Shown here: in pieces, positions 50,281 through 61,795 of the stretch
Layout of the letters: the number at the start of each line of letters is the position of its first letter
Position numbering within the stretch: the stretch's first letter is position 1
Origin: Nocardia brasiliensis
GTDB taxonomy: Bacteria; Actinomycetota; Actinomycetes; Mycobacteriales; Mycobacteriaceae
Assembly: GCF_011801125.1 (NCBI RefSeq)
Contig: NZ_CP046171.1
Coordinates: forward strand, 2,914,001 to 2,978,000
DNA length: 64,000 nt
Direction of reading: 5' to 3'
The notes under the pieces: generated by a model
Databases searched by the model: none
Told to the model about the DNA's origin: nothing
The model's input: only the letters and a program-made list of their open reading frames with translations
Position numbers and translations under genes: made by a program

Positions 50281-51234
50281 TCAGTCCTCCAGGAAGCCGG
50301 ATCTACGCCGTAGCAGTAACGAGGTGAAGGCCATCGACAGGGTGAACAGGATGACCGCGACTACGCACGCAGAGCCGATGTCGAATCGCTGGAAGCCCAG
50401 GTTGTAGACCATCTGCGGCAGCGTCCAGGTCGAGCCGTGCGGATAGCCCGGCTCGAAAGGCTCACCGGCGCTGCCGATCTTGCCGCTGGCCACCTTTCCC
50501 GCGACGATCGCCTGGGTGTAGTACTGCATCGTCTGGATCACCCCGGTCACCACCGCGAACAGGATGATCGGCGTGATGTTCGGCAGGGTGACGTAGCGGA
50601 ACCGGTGCCACGGGCCCGCGCCGTCGAGTTCGGCCGCCTCGTACTGCTCCCGGGAAACGTCGAGCAGCGCCGCGGTGAAGATGACCATCAGGTCGCCGAT
50701 GCCCCACAGCGCGAGCATGGTCAGCGCGGGTTTGGACCAGGCGGGATCGGTGAACCAACCCGGTTGCGGCAGACCGAGACTCCCGAGCAGGTGGTTGACC
50801 GGCCCGGTGCCGGGGTTGAGCAGGAACGCGAAGGCCATCGTCGCCGCCACCGGCGGGGCCAGGTACGGCAGATAGAGCACCGTGCGCAGCAGCCCGGCCC
50901 CGGTCTTGAGCTTGGTGACCAGCAGACCGATGCCGAGCCCGAAGATCACCCGCAGCGCGACCATCACCACGATCAGCCACAGCGTGTTGGCGAGTCCCTT
51001 CCAGAAGAACGGGTACTTGTCCAGGACATAGTTCCAGTTCTTCAGGCCCGCGAACGTCGGCGCGGTGAAGCCGTCGTAGCGCATGAACGAGAAGTAGATC
51101 GTGGACAGCAGCGGGTAGGCGAAGAAGCAGCCGAACCCGATCAGCGCGGGCGCGAGGAAGGCGAAGGTGCGCAGTGCGTCCTTGCGGCGCTTACGTTTCA
51201 GCGCCGCAGGGACGCCCTGATGCCGGAGTAACAT
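50281..51234 (-). CDS. Sugar ABC transporter permease, MalF type
   Basis: This 317-residue protein has six membrane segments and the EAA loop YEAAELDGAGPWHRFRYVTL (about 199-218). The N-terminal cytoplasmic stretch is basic (KRKRRKD). It lies six bases from the binding-protein stop and four from the MalG-type gene. It forms the membrane channel of the oligosaccharide importer. Confidence 0.9.
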   Translation of the reverse strand: MLLRHQGVPAALKRKRRKDALRTFAFLAPALIGFGCFFAYPLLSTIYFSFMRYDGFTAPTFAGLKNWNYVLDKYPFFWKGLANTLWLIVVMVALRVIFGLGIGLLVTKLKTGAGLLRTVLYLPYLAPPVAATMAFAFLLNPGTGPVNHLLGSLGLPQPGWFTDPAWSKPALTMLALWGIGDLMVIFTAALLDVSREQYEAAELDGAGPWHRFRYVTLPNITPIILFAVVTGVIQTMQYYTQAIVAGKVASGKIGSAGEPFEPGYPHGSTWTLPQMVYNLGFQRFDIGSACVVAVILFTLSMAFTSLLLRRRSGFLED

Positions 51235-51240
51235 CGCCGG

Positions 51241-52575
51241 TCACTTCGCCTGGTCGATCGCCTCGTCGATTTCCTTGGCGGTGGCGGCCAAGCCGGCGCG
51301 CAGGTCGGGTTGCTTGCCCGCCTCGTACTCGTAGCCGAAATTGCGCAGCGAGAGCTGGTACGCGCCGCCGTTGATGCTCGACGGTGTGGTGGAGGAGTGC
51401 GGGTTCTTCGCGATGTCGAGGAAGGTTCGGAAGTTGGCGTCGGCCTTCAGCTTCGGCGAGTCGAGCGCGGCCTTGGTGCTCGGCACGTTGTGGATGGCGT
51501 TGGCGAAGCTGACCACCGCGTCGGTGTCGGTCGTCAGGAACTTCACCAATTGCCAAGCGGCGGTTTGCTTTCGGCTGGAGTTGGCGACGCCGATAATGGT
51601 GCCGGTCTGGTAGCCGCGACCGTAGGTGTCGGCCTGATCGTCGGGGACCGGGAACGGCGCGGTGGCCCACTCGAAGCTCACTGGGTCGACCGCGAGCGAG
51701 GCGGTGCGCCACTCGCCGTCGAGGGACATGGCGACCTGACCGGTGTGGAACGGATTGTTGGCGCTGAACTCGTCGCCGAATCCGGTGCGGTACTTCTCCA
51801 ATTTGTCGAAGCCGCCGAGCGTCGCGATCATCCGCTTCTGCCACTCGAACATCGCGGCCACCCGGGGATCGGTGGCGATATTCGACTTGCCGTCGGGGCC
51901 GAAGTAGTCGGCGCCGAACTGGCCTAGGTAGTGCGTCACCGTGGTCTCGTAGCCGTGATAGTTCGGCATGAAACCGAGCTGCCGGAAGCCGTCGCCCTCG
52001 GGGATGGTCAGTTTGACGGCGGCGGCCTCGAACTCGCTGAAGGTCTTCGGCGGCGCGGTGATGCCCGCGGCGGCGAACGCGGTCTTGTTGTAGAACAGGC
52101 CGTAGGCGTCACCGAGCAGCGGTAGCGCGCACTGATTGCCTTGGTATCGGGTGTATTCCAGCATCGTCGCCGGGAAGGTGGCGGCGGGATCGATGCCGTC
52201 TTTCCGCAGGAACGGCGTCAGATCGGCCCACACCTTCGCGGAGCAGAACTTGCCGACCTGGTCGGTGGTGAAGGAGGACACCACATCCGGCGCGTCCGGA
52301 CCGCCCGCCCGCAGCGCCTGCTCGCTCTTGTCGTCGGCGATGTTGCCGACCAGCTTGACATGGATGTTGGGGTGCTGCTGCTCGAACGCGGCGACGTTGG
52401 CCTCGATGGCCCGCACCTCGTTGTCCTGACTCCAGCCGTGCCAGAAGGTGATGGTCACGTCCTTGCCCTCGGCCGAACCGTCGTCGCCGCCACCGGAATT
52501 GGTGCCGGTACAGGCGCTGACCAGCAGGGCGACGGTGGTGCATGCGGTGAGCGCTGCGAGTGTTGTTCTGCGCAT
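51241..52575 (-). CDS. Extracellular sugar-binding lipoprotein
   Basis: This 444-residue type 1 extracellular solute-binding protein has a lipoprotein signal ending LVSAC with lipidated Cys22, followed by a flexible Gly/Ser/Asp linker. VTITFWHGWSQDNEVRAIE and the later NPFHTGQVAMSLDGEWR are typical of oligosaccharide-binding family 1 proteins. It captures the oligosaccharide outside the membrane for the two permeases. It follows the ROK gene after only 22 bases, so its expression is tied to the operator upstream of ROK. Confidence 0.9.
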   Translation of the reverse strand: MRRTTLAALTACTTVALLVSACTGTNSGGGDDGSAEGKDVTITFWHGWSQDNEVRAIEANVAAFEQQHPNIHVKLVGNIADDKSEQALRAGGPDAPDVVSSFTTDQVGKFCSAKVWADLTPFLRKDGIDPAATFPATMLEYTRYQGNQCALPLLGDAYGLFYNKTAFAAAGITAPPKTFSEFEAAAVKLTIPEGDGFRQLGFMPNYHGYETTVTHYLGQFGADYFGPDGKSNIATDPRVAAMFEWQKRMIATLGGFDKLEKYRTGFGDEFSANNPFHTGQVAMSLDGEWRTASLAVDPVSFEWATAPFPVPDDQADTYGRGYQTGTIIGVANSSRKQTAAWQLVKFLTTDTDAVVSFANAIHNVPSTKAALDSPKLKADANFRTFLDIAKNPHSSTTPSSINGGAYQLSLRNFGYEYEAGKQPDLRAGLAATAKEIDEAIDQAK

Positions 52576-52597
52576 GTGACGGTACTCCTGGCGTCGA

Positions 52598-53782
52598 TCA
52601 ATGAGTGGAGAAGACGGCGTCTCTCGTTGTAGCCAAGGCGCGTTGGAGCGCTCCCTGCAGCACCGGCGAGCCGGGCACGGTGCTGGCGCGCACCTCGGTG
52701 CGCGCCATGGTGAGTTCGTCGAGCGCGTCCTGAACCAGCGCGCGCAGGCGCTCGCCGCCCGCGCGCGGCATCGCGCCCGCGAGGATCAGCACCTCGGGGT
52801 CCATGACCGACACGATGCTGGCGAGGCCGAGCGCGAGCCGGTCGGCGAGCTCGGTGAGGAAGGCGGTGCCCGCGTCCGGTGTCTCCAACGCCTCGGCGAC
52901 GACGAGCGCGGCGGTCGGCGCGGTGAGTCCGTGCCCGCGGGCGAGCGCCAGCACTCCGGGCGCCCCGGCCAGCTTCTGCAACCCGCCCGAGTTCTTCCGG
53001 CGCACATCGTGCACCACCGGCGCGCCCGGCAGCGGCATGTAGCCGACTTCGCCCGCGCCACCGTGAAATCCGCGATGCAGCCGGCCCGCGATCACGATCG
53101 CCGCGCCGACGCCCTCGCCGGTCCACAGCAGTGCGAAATCCTCGCAACCACGGGCCGCGCCGTGCGCCTGTTCGGCGATGGCCGCCAGGTTGACGTCGTT
53201 CTCGATCGAAACCGTCGCGCCGATCGCGGCTTCCAGCTCGGGAATCAGCCTGGGGGAGTGCCAGCCCGGCAGGTGGGTGGCGTAACGCAGCTTGCCGGTG
53301 GCGGGATCGAGCGCGCCGCCGATGCCGATCACCACCTCGCGCACCGCGCCGTCGCCGAGACCGGCCAGCCCGATGGTCTCCGCGACGGCCTCGGCCACCT
53401 TGGACAGGGTCTTCGCGGCCTGCCAGCCCTTGGTGCTGACCTCGTGCTCGGCCAGCGTGGCACCGGTGATGTCGGCGACCGCGATGCGGACCGCGGTGTT
53501 GGTGACGTCCACTCCGGCGACCTGGCCTGCGGCCGGATTCACCTGGTAGAGCTGGGCATTCGGGCCCGGACCGCCCGCCGCGGTGCCCACCGGCACGACC
53601 AGTCCCGCGGCCTCCAGGCGGCCGAGCAGCTGGGACGCGGTCGGCTTGGACAGCCCGGTGAGCGTGCCGATCTGGGTGCGCGAGAGCGGGCCGTTGTCGA
53701 GCAGCAACTCCAATGCGGCGCGGTCGTTGATCGCGCGCAGCAGGCTGGGGGTTCCCGCGAGTGGGTGTCGTGGATAGGTCAC
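52598..53782 (-). CDS. ROK-family transcriptional repressor of the sugar operon
   Basis: This 394-residue protein has an N-terminal MarR-like helix-turn-helix (SRTQIGTLTGLSKPTASQLL, about 34-53) and a ROK sugar-kinase-like domain with GVDVTNTAVRIAVADITG and the LHRGFHGGAGEVGYMPLP stretch. The zinc-binding CxCGxxGC of most ROK proteins is missing. Start GTG 53782 is chosen because the operator lies at 53829-53847, and a start at ATG 53845 would place it inside the gene. It is the promoter-proximal gene and probably represses the whole operon in the absence of the sugar. Confidence 0.85.
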   Translation of the reverse strand: MTYPRHPLAGTPSLLRAINDRAALELLLDNGPLSRTQIGTLTGLSKPTASQLLGRLEAAGLVVPVGTAAGGPGPNAQLYQVNPAAGQVAGVDVTNTAVRIAVADITGATLAEHEVSTKGWQAAKTLSKVAEAVAETIGLAGLGDGAVREVVIGIGGALDPATGKLRYATHLPGWHSPRLIPELEAAIGATVSIENDVNLAAIAEQAHGAARGCEDFALLWTGEGVGAAIVIAGRLHRGFHGGAGEVGYMPLPGAPVVHDVRRKNSGGLQKLAGAPGVLALARGHGLTAPTAALVVAEALETPDAGTAFLTELADRLALGLASIVSVMDPEVLILAGAMPRAGGERLRALVQDALDELTMARTEVRASTVPGSPVLQGALQRALATTRDAVFSTH

Positions 53783-53828
53783 GCGATACACCCCATTCCG
53801 GGTCCGGCGGCGAACGCCTGGATGAACT

Positions 53829-53847
53829 GTTAGGAAAGTTTCCAATC
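53829..53847. promoter_or_regulatory. ROK operator
   Basis: GTTAGGAAAGTTTCCAATC is a near-palindrome (half-site GTTAGGAAA, seven of nine positions mirrored) of the GTTAGGAAAGTTTCCTAAC type found in front of ROK-regulated sugar operons in actinobacteria. It lies about 47 bases before the ROK start. Confidence 0.65.
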
Positions 53848-54048
53848 GATGTGAGCTAGGACACTAAACCAGCCTCGGTCGCGTGTCAATCGGTGTGCGT
53901 CGAATGGCCAAGTAGCAGAGGCGGACTCGCCGACCGTGCGGTCGGGGCCGTGCTTTCCGGGTTGGGTCCGCGTGGACGGCGGGTTCTACGGACCGGCCCG
54001 TATGGTGAAACACCACTGGGTATGATCCTTCGAGCAGCAGTGGTGGGC

Positions 54049-55152
54049 ATGTCGGCTGGACCGGGAGGGACTGTGGGGGATTACGCGACGATCTTCGATC
54101 GGGTGCGCGGCTCGCTGCTCGGCGGTGCCGTCGGTGACGCGCTCGGCTGGCCCATCGAATTCCTACGGCTCGAACAGATTCGGGCGCAGCACGGTCCCGC
54201 CGGGGTGGTCGGCTTCCTGCCCGGGTACCTGAGCGGGCAAGCCCAGCAGATCACCGACGACACGCAGATGACCTTGTTCACCGCGGAAGGTCTGTTGCGC
54301 GCGGCACCCGGCGCGGACGCGGTGCCCGCGCTGCGCCGGGCGTACCTGCGCTGGCTGCATACCCAGCGGCAGGAGGAGCCGACGGCCGAGACCGACGGCT
54401 GGCTGGCGAGCCTGCCGTTCCTGTACGCGGTGCGCGCCCCGGGCAACGCCTGCATGTCCGGGCTGAGCAAACAGGCGCGCGGCTACGTCGAGCCGGTCGC
54501 GCTGGGCGCGCCGGGCCCGGTGAATCCCGAGTCGAAGGGATGCGGGACGGTGATGCGATCCGCGCCGTTCGGCCTGGCCGGCATGGGTTCGGAGCGCGCG
54601 TTCGTGCTCGCCGCGCGTGCCGCGCAGCTGACCCACGGCCATCCCACCGGGTACTTCGCCGCGGGCGCGTTCGCGGCGCTGCTCGATCGGGTGGTCAGTG
54701 GCATCGAATTGCCGATCGCGCTGCAGCAGACCCTCGCGCAGCTGGCGGAGTTCCCGGCGGCCGCCGAAACCGTCGCCGCGCTGGAGCGGGCGATCGAGTC
54801 GGCCGAGACCCCGGCCACCCCCGAACAACTCGAAGCGGTGGGTGCGGGTTGGATCGCCGAGGAATGTCTGGCCATCGCGGTCTATTGCGCGCTGCATGCG
54901 GCAAAGACCGGCGACCCGCGCGCGGCATTGTTGTTGTCGGTCAACCATTCCGGTGACTCCGACTCGACCGGCGCGGTCGCGGGCAACCTGATCGGCGCGG
55001 TGCATGGGCTCTCGCGGCTGCCGATGGATCTGGTCGCCGCGGTCGAAGGGCGCGACGTGCTGATCCAGGTCGCCGACGATCTGGTGATGTTATACGGTCT
55101 CGGCAATCGCGCCGCCGTCTATATCCGGTACCCGATCGACGAAGGGCTTTGA
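54049..55152 (+). CDS. ADP-ribosylglycohydrolase (DraG family)
   Basis: This 367-residue all-helical protein has the metal-binding motifs QITDDTQMTLFTAEGL and NHSGDSDSTGAVAGNLIGA, where paired Asp residues coordinate two Mg ions. It removes ADP-ribose from proteins or small molecules. The N-terminal RGSLLGGAVGDALGWPIEF is the standard family opening. The start is uncertain: ATG 54049 is used here, GTG 54073 lies after GGAGGG with a short spacer, and the frame stays open to 53893. No obvious partner ADP-ribosyltransferase is nearby. Confidence 0.85.
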   Translation: MSAGPGGTVGDYATIFDRVRGSLLGGAVGDALGWPIEFLRLEQIRAQHGPAGVVGFLPGYLSGQAQQITDDTQMTLFTAEGLLRAAPGADAVPALRRAYLRWLHTQRQEEPTAETDGWLASLPFLYAVRAPGNACMSGLSKQARGYVEPVALGAPGPVNPESKGCGTVMRSAPFGLAGMGSERAFVLAARAAQLTHGHPTGYFAAGAFAALLDRVVSGIELPIALQQTLAQLAEFPAAAETVAALERAIESAETPATPEQLEAVGAGWIAEECLAIAVYCALHAAKTGDPRAALLLSVNHSGDSDSTGAVAGNLIGAVHGLSRLPMDLVAAVEGRDVLIQVADDLVMLYGLGNRAAVYIRYPIDEGL

Positions 55153-55171
55153 ATCTCGTTCGCCCGCAACG

Positions 55172-55214
55172 GCACCCGGCCCCGCACGCCGGGTCGGCGC
55201 GCGGGGCCGGGTGC
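55172..55214. terminator. Bidirectional terminator, ADP-ribosylglycohydrolase / katG
   Basis: GCACCCGGCCCCGC (55172-55185) and GCGGGGCCGGGTGC (55201-55214) are perfect 14-base arms with a 15-base loop between convergent genes. Confidence 0.85.
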
Positions 55215-55222
55215 AGCGGTCA

Positions 55223-55243
55223 CCGACCGGGGTTGCCGGTCGG
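55223..55243 (-). terminator. Second hairpin at the katG 3' end
   Basis: CCGACCGG and CCGGTCGG form 8-base arms with loop GGTTG, 11 bases after the katG stop on the minus strand. Confidence 0.6.
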
Positions 55244-55253
55244 CACGCCGTGA

Positions 55254-57746
<2,493 letters not shown>

Positions 57747-58202
57747 GTGGCACAGGAATACAACCGCAACCCCGCGGCGGTCGCCGCGCTGTCGCCGGAG
57801 CAGTACCACGTCACCCAGGAGAACGGGACCGAGCGCGCGTTCACCGGCGAGTACTGGGACAACCACGAGCCGGGCATCTACGTGGACGTGGTGTCGGGCG
57901 AGCCGCTGTTCGCCTCGGTCGACAAGTTCGACAGCGGCTCCGGGTGGCCGAGTTTCACCAAGCCGATCGATGCCGCGAACGTGGTCGAGAAGCGCGACTT
58001 CAGTCATCTGATGATCCGGACCGAGGCGCGTTCGGCGCATGGGAACAGCCATCTCGGGCATGTGTTCACCGACGGCCCGCGCGCCGAGGGCGGCCTGCGG
58101 TACTGCATCAACTCCGCGGCGCTGCGGTTCATCCACCTCGACGACCTCGAGGCGCAAGGGTACGGACAGTACCGGGCACTTTTCACGAAGGAGGACGCGT
58201 GA
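57747..58202 (+). CDS. msrB: Peptide-methionine (R)-S-oxide reductase
   Basis: This 151-residue SelR-fold enzyme reduces the R epimer of methionine sulfoxide in proteins. [39 protein letters not shown] and the catalytic Cys in [12 protein letters not shown] are present. The four zinc-binding Cys and the usual resolving Cys (here Ser in SGSGWPSF) are absent, so it is the zinc-free, one-Cys type. Start GTG 57747 follows AGGAGG. Its stop overlaps msrA (GTGA). Confidence 0.9.
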   Translation: MAQEYNRNPAAVAALSPEQYHVTQENGTERAFTGEYWDNHEPGIYVDVVSGEPLFASVDKFDSGSGWPSFTKPIDAANVVEKRDFSHLMIRTEARSAHGNSHLGHVFTDGPRAEGGLRYCINSAALRFIHLDDLEAQGYGQYRALFTKEDA

Positions 58203-58714
58203 CCGAAACGCGAAGGGCGATTCTCGCCGGCGGCTGCTTCTGGGGCATGCAGGAATTGATCCGCAGGCAGCCCGGGGTGGTGTCGACGCGGGTCGGCTAC
58301 ACCGGCGGCAGCAACGACCATCCGACCTATCGCAATCACCCGGGTCACGCGGAGGCCGTGGAGATCGTCTACGACCCGGCGCGTACCGACTACCGGGCGT
58401 TGCTGGAGTTCCTCTTCCAGATCCACGATCCGACGACGAAGGACCGGCAGGGCAACGACATCGGGAGCAGCTACCGCTCGGCGATCTTCTATCTGGACGA
58501 CGAGCAGAAGCGCGTCGCGCTGGACACCATCGCCGATGTCGACGCCTCGGGCCTGTGGCCTGGCAAGGTCGTCACCGAGGTGACCGCGGCGAGCACGTTC
58601 TGGGAGGCCGAGCCCGACCACCAGGACTACTTGCAGAAGTACCCGAACGGCTACACCTGCCACTTCCCCCGGCCGGGGTGGAAGCTGCCGAAGCGGGCGA
58701 GCGCGACCAAGTGA
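58199..58714 (+). CDS. msrA: Peptide-methionine (S)-S-oxide reductase
   Basis: This 171-residue enzyme reduces the S epimer of methionine sulfoxide. The GCFWG motif holds catalytic Cys13, and [21 protein letters not shown] is the substrate-site segment. Only one other Cys (YTCHF near the C-terminus) is available for resolution. It is translationally coupled to msrB, so both epimers are repaired by one transcript, divergent from katG. Confidence 0.95.
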   Translation: MTETRRAILAGGCFWGMQELIRRQPGVVSTRVGYTGGSNDHPTYRNHPGHAEAVEIVYDPARTDYRALLEFLFQIHDPTTKDRQGNDIGSSYRSAIFYLDDEQKRVALDTIADVDASGLWPGKVVTEVTAASTFWEAEPDHQDYLQKYPNGYTCHFPRPGWKLPKRASATK

Positions 58715-58723
58715 ATCGGTAGT

Positions 58724-58758
58724 TCTGGCCGGTGCTCCGTCCTGGGGCACCGGCCAGA
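58724..58758. terminator. Terminator between msrA and the LLM flavoprotein gene
   Basis: TCTGGCCGGTGC (58724-58735) and GCACCGGCCAGA (58747-58758) form perfect 12-base arms with an 11-base loop, between convergent genes. Confidence 0.85.
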
Positions 58759-58783
58759 GTCGTACCGCGGTAAGGGAATCCGG

Positions 58784-59788
58784 TCAGCCGAGCGCGGGCT
58801 CGCCCGCCATGGCCGCCGCGGTGAGCTCGACCGAGCGCACCCGATCGGCGATACCGGTGGCGTGATGGGCGGTGATGAGTTCGTCGGCGTCGATCGCCGA
58901 GGCGAACTCGTCGAGGTAGGCCCTGACCTGCGCAGGCGTGCCGACGGCGGTGTACTTGGTCATCGCGGTGAGCTGCCCGCCGTTGGGTGAGGCGAGGAAC
59001 GCGTCGATGTCGGCGTCGGAGAACTCGGCCCCCGCGGCGCCCCGCTTGATCATCATTCGGGCGCGCGCACGGTAGGCGACCGTCTTCTGCTCTGCGGCGT
59101 CGTCGGCGTCCGCGGCGGCGAACACGTTGACCCCGGCCATCACATACGGCTCGGCCAGTTGTTCCGACGGGCGGAACACGTCGCGGTAGACCGCCACCGC
59201 CTGATGCAGCGCGTCCGGCGCGAAGTGCGAGGCGAAGGCGTACGGCAGCCCGAGCTGACCGGCCAGCTGCGCGCCGAACAGCGACGAGCCGAGAATGTAG
59301 AGCGGCACGACGCCTTGCGCGCGCGGCACGGCGCGCACACCGGGCACCCGGGTGTCGCCGGTCAGATAGCCCTGCAGTTCCAGCACGTCCTGCGGGAAGG
59401 AATCCGCCGAGGACGCGGTGCGGCGCAGTGCGTACATCGTCTTCTGGTCGCTGCCGGGCGCACGGCCGAGCCCGAGATCGATCCGGCCGGGGAACAGCGT
59501 CTCCAAGGTGCCGAACTGTTCGGCGATCACCAGCGGCGAATGGTTCGGCAGCATGATGCCGCCCGCGCCGAGGCGGATGGTGGCGGTGTGCTCGGCGACA
59601 TGACCGATGAGCACGCTCGTCGCGCTCGACGCGATGGACCCCATGTTGTGGTGTTCGGCGTACCAGACGCGGCGGTAGCCGCTGCGTTCGGCGGCCTGTG
59701 CCAGCGCGACGCTGTTGGCGAAGCTGTCGCGCGCGGTCTGGCCCGGCGCGATCGTTGCCAGGTCGAGAATGGACAGGGCGATGGGCAT
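58784..59788 (-). CDS. LLM-class flavin-dependent monooxygenase-like protein
   Basis: This 334-residue luciferase-like TIM barrel has [20 protein letters not shown] and [24 protein letters not shown], the standard strands of the group-1 MsnO8-like family, plus [11 protein letters not shown]. It uses reduced FMN (or F420) to oxidise an unknown substrate. It lies downstream of the ArsR gene with a 19-base gap, so the two form an operon controlled by the ArsR operator. Confidence 0.85.
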   Translation of the reverse strand: MPIALSILDLATIAPGQTARDSFANSVALAQAAERSGYRRVWYAEHHNMGSIASSATSVLIGHVAEHTATIRLGAGGIMLPNHSPLVIAEQFGTLETLFPGRIDLGLGRAPGSDQKTMYALRRTASSADSFPQDVLELQGYLTGDTRVPGVRAVPRAQGVVPLYILGSSLFGAQLAGQLGLPYAFASHFAPDALHQAVAVYRDVFRPSEQLAEPYVMAGVNVFAAADADDAAEQKTVAYRARARMMIKRGAAGAEFSDADIDAFLASPNGGQLTAMTKYTAVGTPAQVRAYLDEFASAIDADELITAHHATGIADRVRSVELTAAAMAGEPALG

Positions 59789-59807
59789 GGGACGCCGCCT
59801 TTCGAGA

Positions 59808-60107
59808 TCAGAGAGCGCGTTGAAGTTGTTCGGTGAAGGCCCGGATGCGGGCGTCGTCGCGGCGGTAGTAGATCCACTGCCCGCGCCGGGTGCCGGTGAC
59901 GAAGCCCGCGCGCTGCAAGATCGCCAGATGGGTGGACATGGTCGAGGCCGAGGTGCCTGCCTTCTGCTGGATCAGTCCCGCGCAAACGCCCAGCTCGGCG
60001 GTGTCGCAGGCCCGCCCGGGGAAGTGCACGTCCGGCTCTTTGAGCCATTCGAGCACCCGTAGGCGGGTCTCGTTCGCCAGCGCTTTGCATTCGTCGAGCA
60101 CGCGCAC
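59808..60107 (-). CDS. ArsR/SmtB-family repressor
   Basis: This 99-residue winged-helix protein has [16 protein letters not shown], then [30 protein letters not shown]. Two cysteines lie in a short loop ([11 protein letters not shown], near residues 33-43), where metal- or thiol-sensing members carry ligands, and Cys7 is close to the N-terminus, so redox or metal sensing is possible. Start GTG 60107 follows GAAGGAC. It likely represses itself and the LLM gene through the palindrome just upstream. Confidence 0.85.
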   Translation of the reverse strand: MRVLDECKALANETRLRVLEWLKEPDVHFPGRACDTAELGVCAGLIQQKAGTSASTMSTHLAILQRAGFVTGTRRGQWIYYRRDDARIRAFTEQLQRAL

Positions 60108-60119
60108 CGTCCTTCGTTA

Positions 60120-60137
60120 TTTCGCTAATTAACGAAA
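60120..60137. promoter_or_regulatory. ArsR-type operator
   Basis: TTTCG-C-TAATTA-A-CGAAA is an 18-base palindrome with a single mismatched pair, 12 bases before the ArsR start codon and within the only AT-rich part of the gap. Confidence 0.7.
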
Positions 60138-60248
60138 CTACGCCGCCGTCGAGCGCCCGGCACCATGACGCGGGTCACGCCGAGTAGTGTTCCCGCCTCG
60201 GATGCAACGCGGCCGCACCCGATTCCATGCCCGCGACTGGACTCGGGG

Positions 60249-60521
60249 TCAGCCGCCAGCTCGAGCGCCGACCGGCCGCACCGGTGCCGGTGCCGAAACC
60301 GCGGACGGGACAATCGTTTCGAACAGCCGCAGCACGTCCCGGACGAACGCGCGACGGCCGACGCCGAGCTCGGTCAGGGCGCGGCCGTGATCGACGGCGA
60401 CTGCGGGCGAGCGCGGGGTGCAGCCGGGCGCCGCCGCCCAGTCCGGATCGCCGAGCGTGCGCCGCGCCGCCGCCTTCGACTCGAATTCACTGGTCCATCG
60501 CGAGAATTCGTTCACATCCAT
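60249..60521 (-). CDS. Uncharacterised 90-residue protein
   Basis: The product begins MDVNEFSRWTSEFESKAAAR and contains GDPDWAAAPGC and a helical segment ALTELGVGRRAFVRDVLRLF. The first 70 residues look like a genuine folded domain and the last 20 are Ala/Pro-rich. GGAGG sits 9 bases before ATG 60521. There is no recognised family. The opposite strand carries no better candidate. Function unknown. Confidence 0.5.
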   Translation of the reverse strand: MDVNEFSRWTSEFESKAAARRTLGDPDWAAAPGCTPRSPAVAVDHGRALTELGVGRRAFVRDVLRLFETIVPSAVSAPAPVRPVGARAGG

Positions 60522-60645
60522 CCGCTCGACCTCCGTGCGGTGTGGCCCGCCGCGGCGGCGAGCCCGTCGTTGCGGCAAACCTGGACAGCCGGTGTGGAGT
60601 TCGATGGCCCATCGCGTGGAGATCCTGTGCGGGTAGGGTCCGGCA

Positions 60646-61518
60646 ATGGCGAAAATCGGGTTTCTGGGTACGGGCCGGATGGGCGTGGGGATGGCGGCAC
60701 GGTTGATCGCGGCCGGACATGATGTCGCGGTGTACAACCGCTCGCCGGAGAAGTCGGCGAGCCTGGTGGCGGCCGGCGCGGTCGCCGCACCCACGCCGCG
60801 CGCGGCGGCCGAACAGGCGGACGCGGTCATCGCGATGGTGGCCGATGACGCCGCCTCGCGCGCGGTGTGGCTCGGCGCCGACGGTGCCATGGCGGCGGCG
60901 GGCGCGCCGGACCGGTTCGCGATCGAGTGCTCGACGCTGTCGCGGCCCTGGGTGCTCGAGCTCGCCGGGCAGGCGACGGCACGGGGATTCCGCTACATCG
61001 ACGCGCCGGTCACCGGGTTGCCCGCCGCCGCGGCCGCCGGTGCGCTGCGCCTGCTGGTCGGGGCAGAGCAGGCTGACCTGGCCGCGGCGCGCCCGCTGCT
61101 GGAACCGTTGTGCGACAGCATTGTTCACTTCGGCGGCGTCGGTGCGGGCACCGCGTACAAACTGGTGCAGAACCTGCTCGGCTCGGTGCAGATCGCCGCG
61201 ACCGCGGAGGCGCTGCGCATCGCCGAACTCAGTGGACTCGACCTGGCCACGGTGGTCGACACGCTGGCGCTGAGCGTTGCCGCAAGTCCCACCGTGACGC
61301 GGGTGAGCAGGCTGATGCTCGACGGCGTGCACGACCGCGATATCGCGTTCACCGCCGCGTTGCGCCTGAAAGACACCAGGATCGGCGTGGAACTGGCCGA
61401 TGCCGTGCACGCGCCTGCCGCGCTCGGGCACGCCGCCTACGACATCTTCGGCAGGCTCGTCGAGGCGGGGCACGGCGAGCTCAACGAAACCAAGGTCATC
61501 GACCTGTTCCGGGAATGA
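60646..61518 (+). CDS. 3-Hydroxyisobutyrate dehydrogenase-like NAD(P) oxidoreductase
   Basis: This 290-residue beta-hydroxyacid dehydrogenase has the dinucleotide motif IGFLGTGRMGVGMAARL (4-20), substrate loop YIDAPVTGLPAAAAAGALRL and catalytic Lys in VGAGTAYKLVQNLLG. The second, all-helical domain covers about 165-290. The family includes 3-hydroxyisobutyrate, tartronate semialdehyde and glyoxylate reductases; the specific substrate cannot be assigned. A DUF1059 gene follows after 58 bases. Confidence 0.85.
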   Translation: MAKIGFLGTGRMGVGMAARLIAAGHDVAVYNRSPEKSASLVAAGAVAAPTPRAAAEQADAVIAMVADDAASRAVWLGADGAMAAAGAPDRFAIECSTLSRPWVLELAGQATARGFRYIDAPVTGLPAAAAAGALRLLVGAEQADLAAARPLLEPLCDSIVHFGGVGAGTAYKLVQNLLGSVQIAATAEALRIAELSGLDLATVVDTLALSVAASPTVTRVSRLMLDGVHDRDIAFTAALRLKDTRIGVELADAVHAPAALGHAAYDIFGRLVEAGHGELNETKVIDLFRE

Positions 61519-61576
61519 TCGCGCCGAGCCGCCCGGACGAGGCACTAGACTTCGTTTCGACAAGGAAGGACAGCTC

Positions 61577-61723
61577 ATGAAGCGAAACCTGAACTGCCCG
61601 TGCGGCGAGGCGATCGTCGGCGTCGACGAGGACGATCTCGTCGAGAAGACACAGGCCCATCTCGCCGCGAACCATCCCGGGCACGAGTACTCGCGCGACG
61701 AGATCCTGTTCATCGCTTACTGA
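61577..61723 (+). CDS. DUF1059 small protein
   Basis: The 48-residue protein has LNCPCGEAIVGVDEDDLVEK then AHLAANHPGHEYS. The CPCG pair and His pattern match DUF1059, a family of small, possibly metal-binding proteins. AAGGAAGGA precedes ATG 61577. Function unknown. Confidence 0.8.
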   Translation: MKRNLNCPCGEAIVGVDEDDLVEKTQAHLAANHPGHEYSRDEILFIAY

Positions 61724-61769
61724 TCGAGGCGGGCGCACCGGCCGCCCGAGCAGGTCGAGCGGAACTGGG

Positions 61770-61795
61770 GAGGAGTGGGGACATCGCCACTCCTC
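61770..61795 (+). terminator. Terminator hairpin after the DUF1059 gene
   Basis: GAGGAGTGG (61770-61778) pairs with CCACTCCTC (61787-61795) across an 8-base loop, 46 bases after the stop. Confidence 0.7.
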
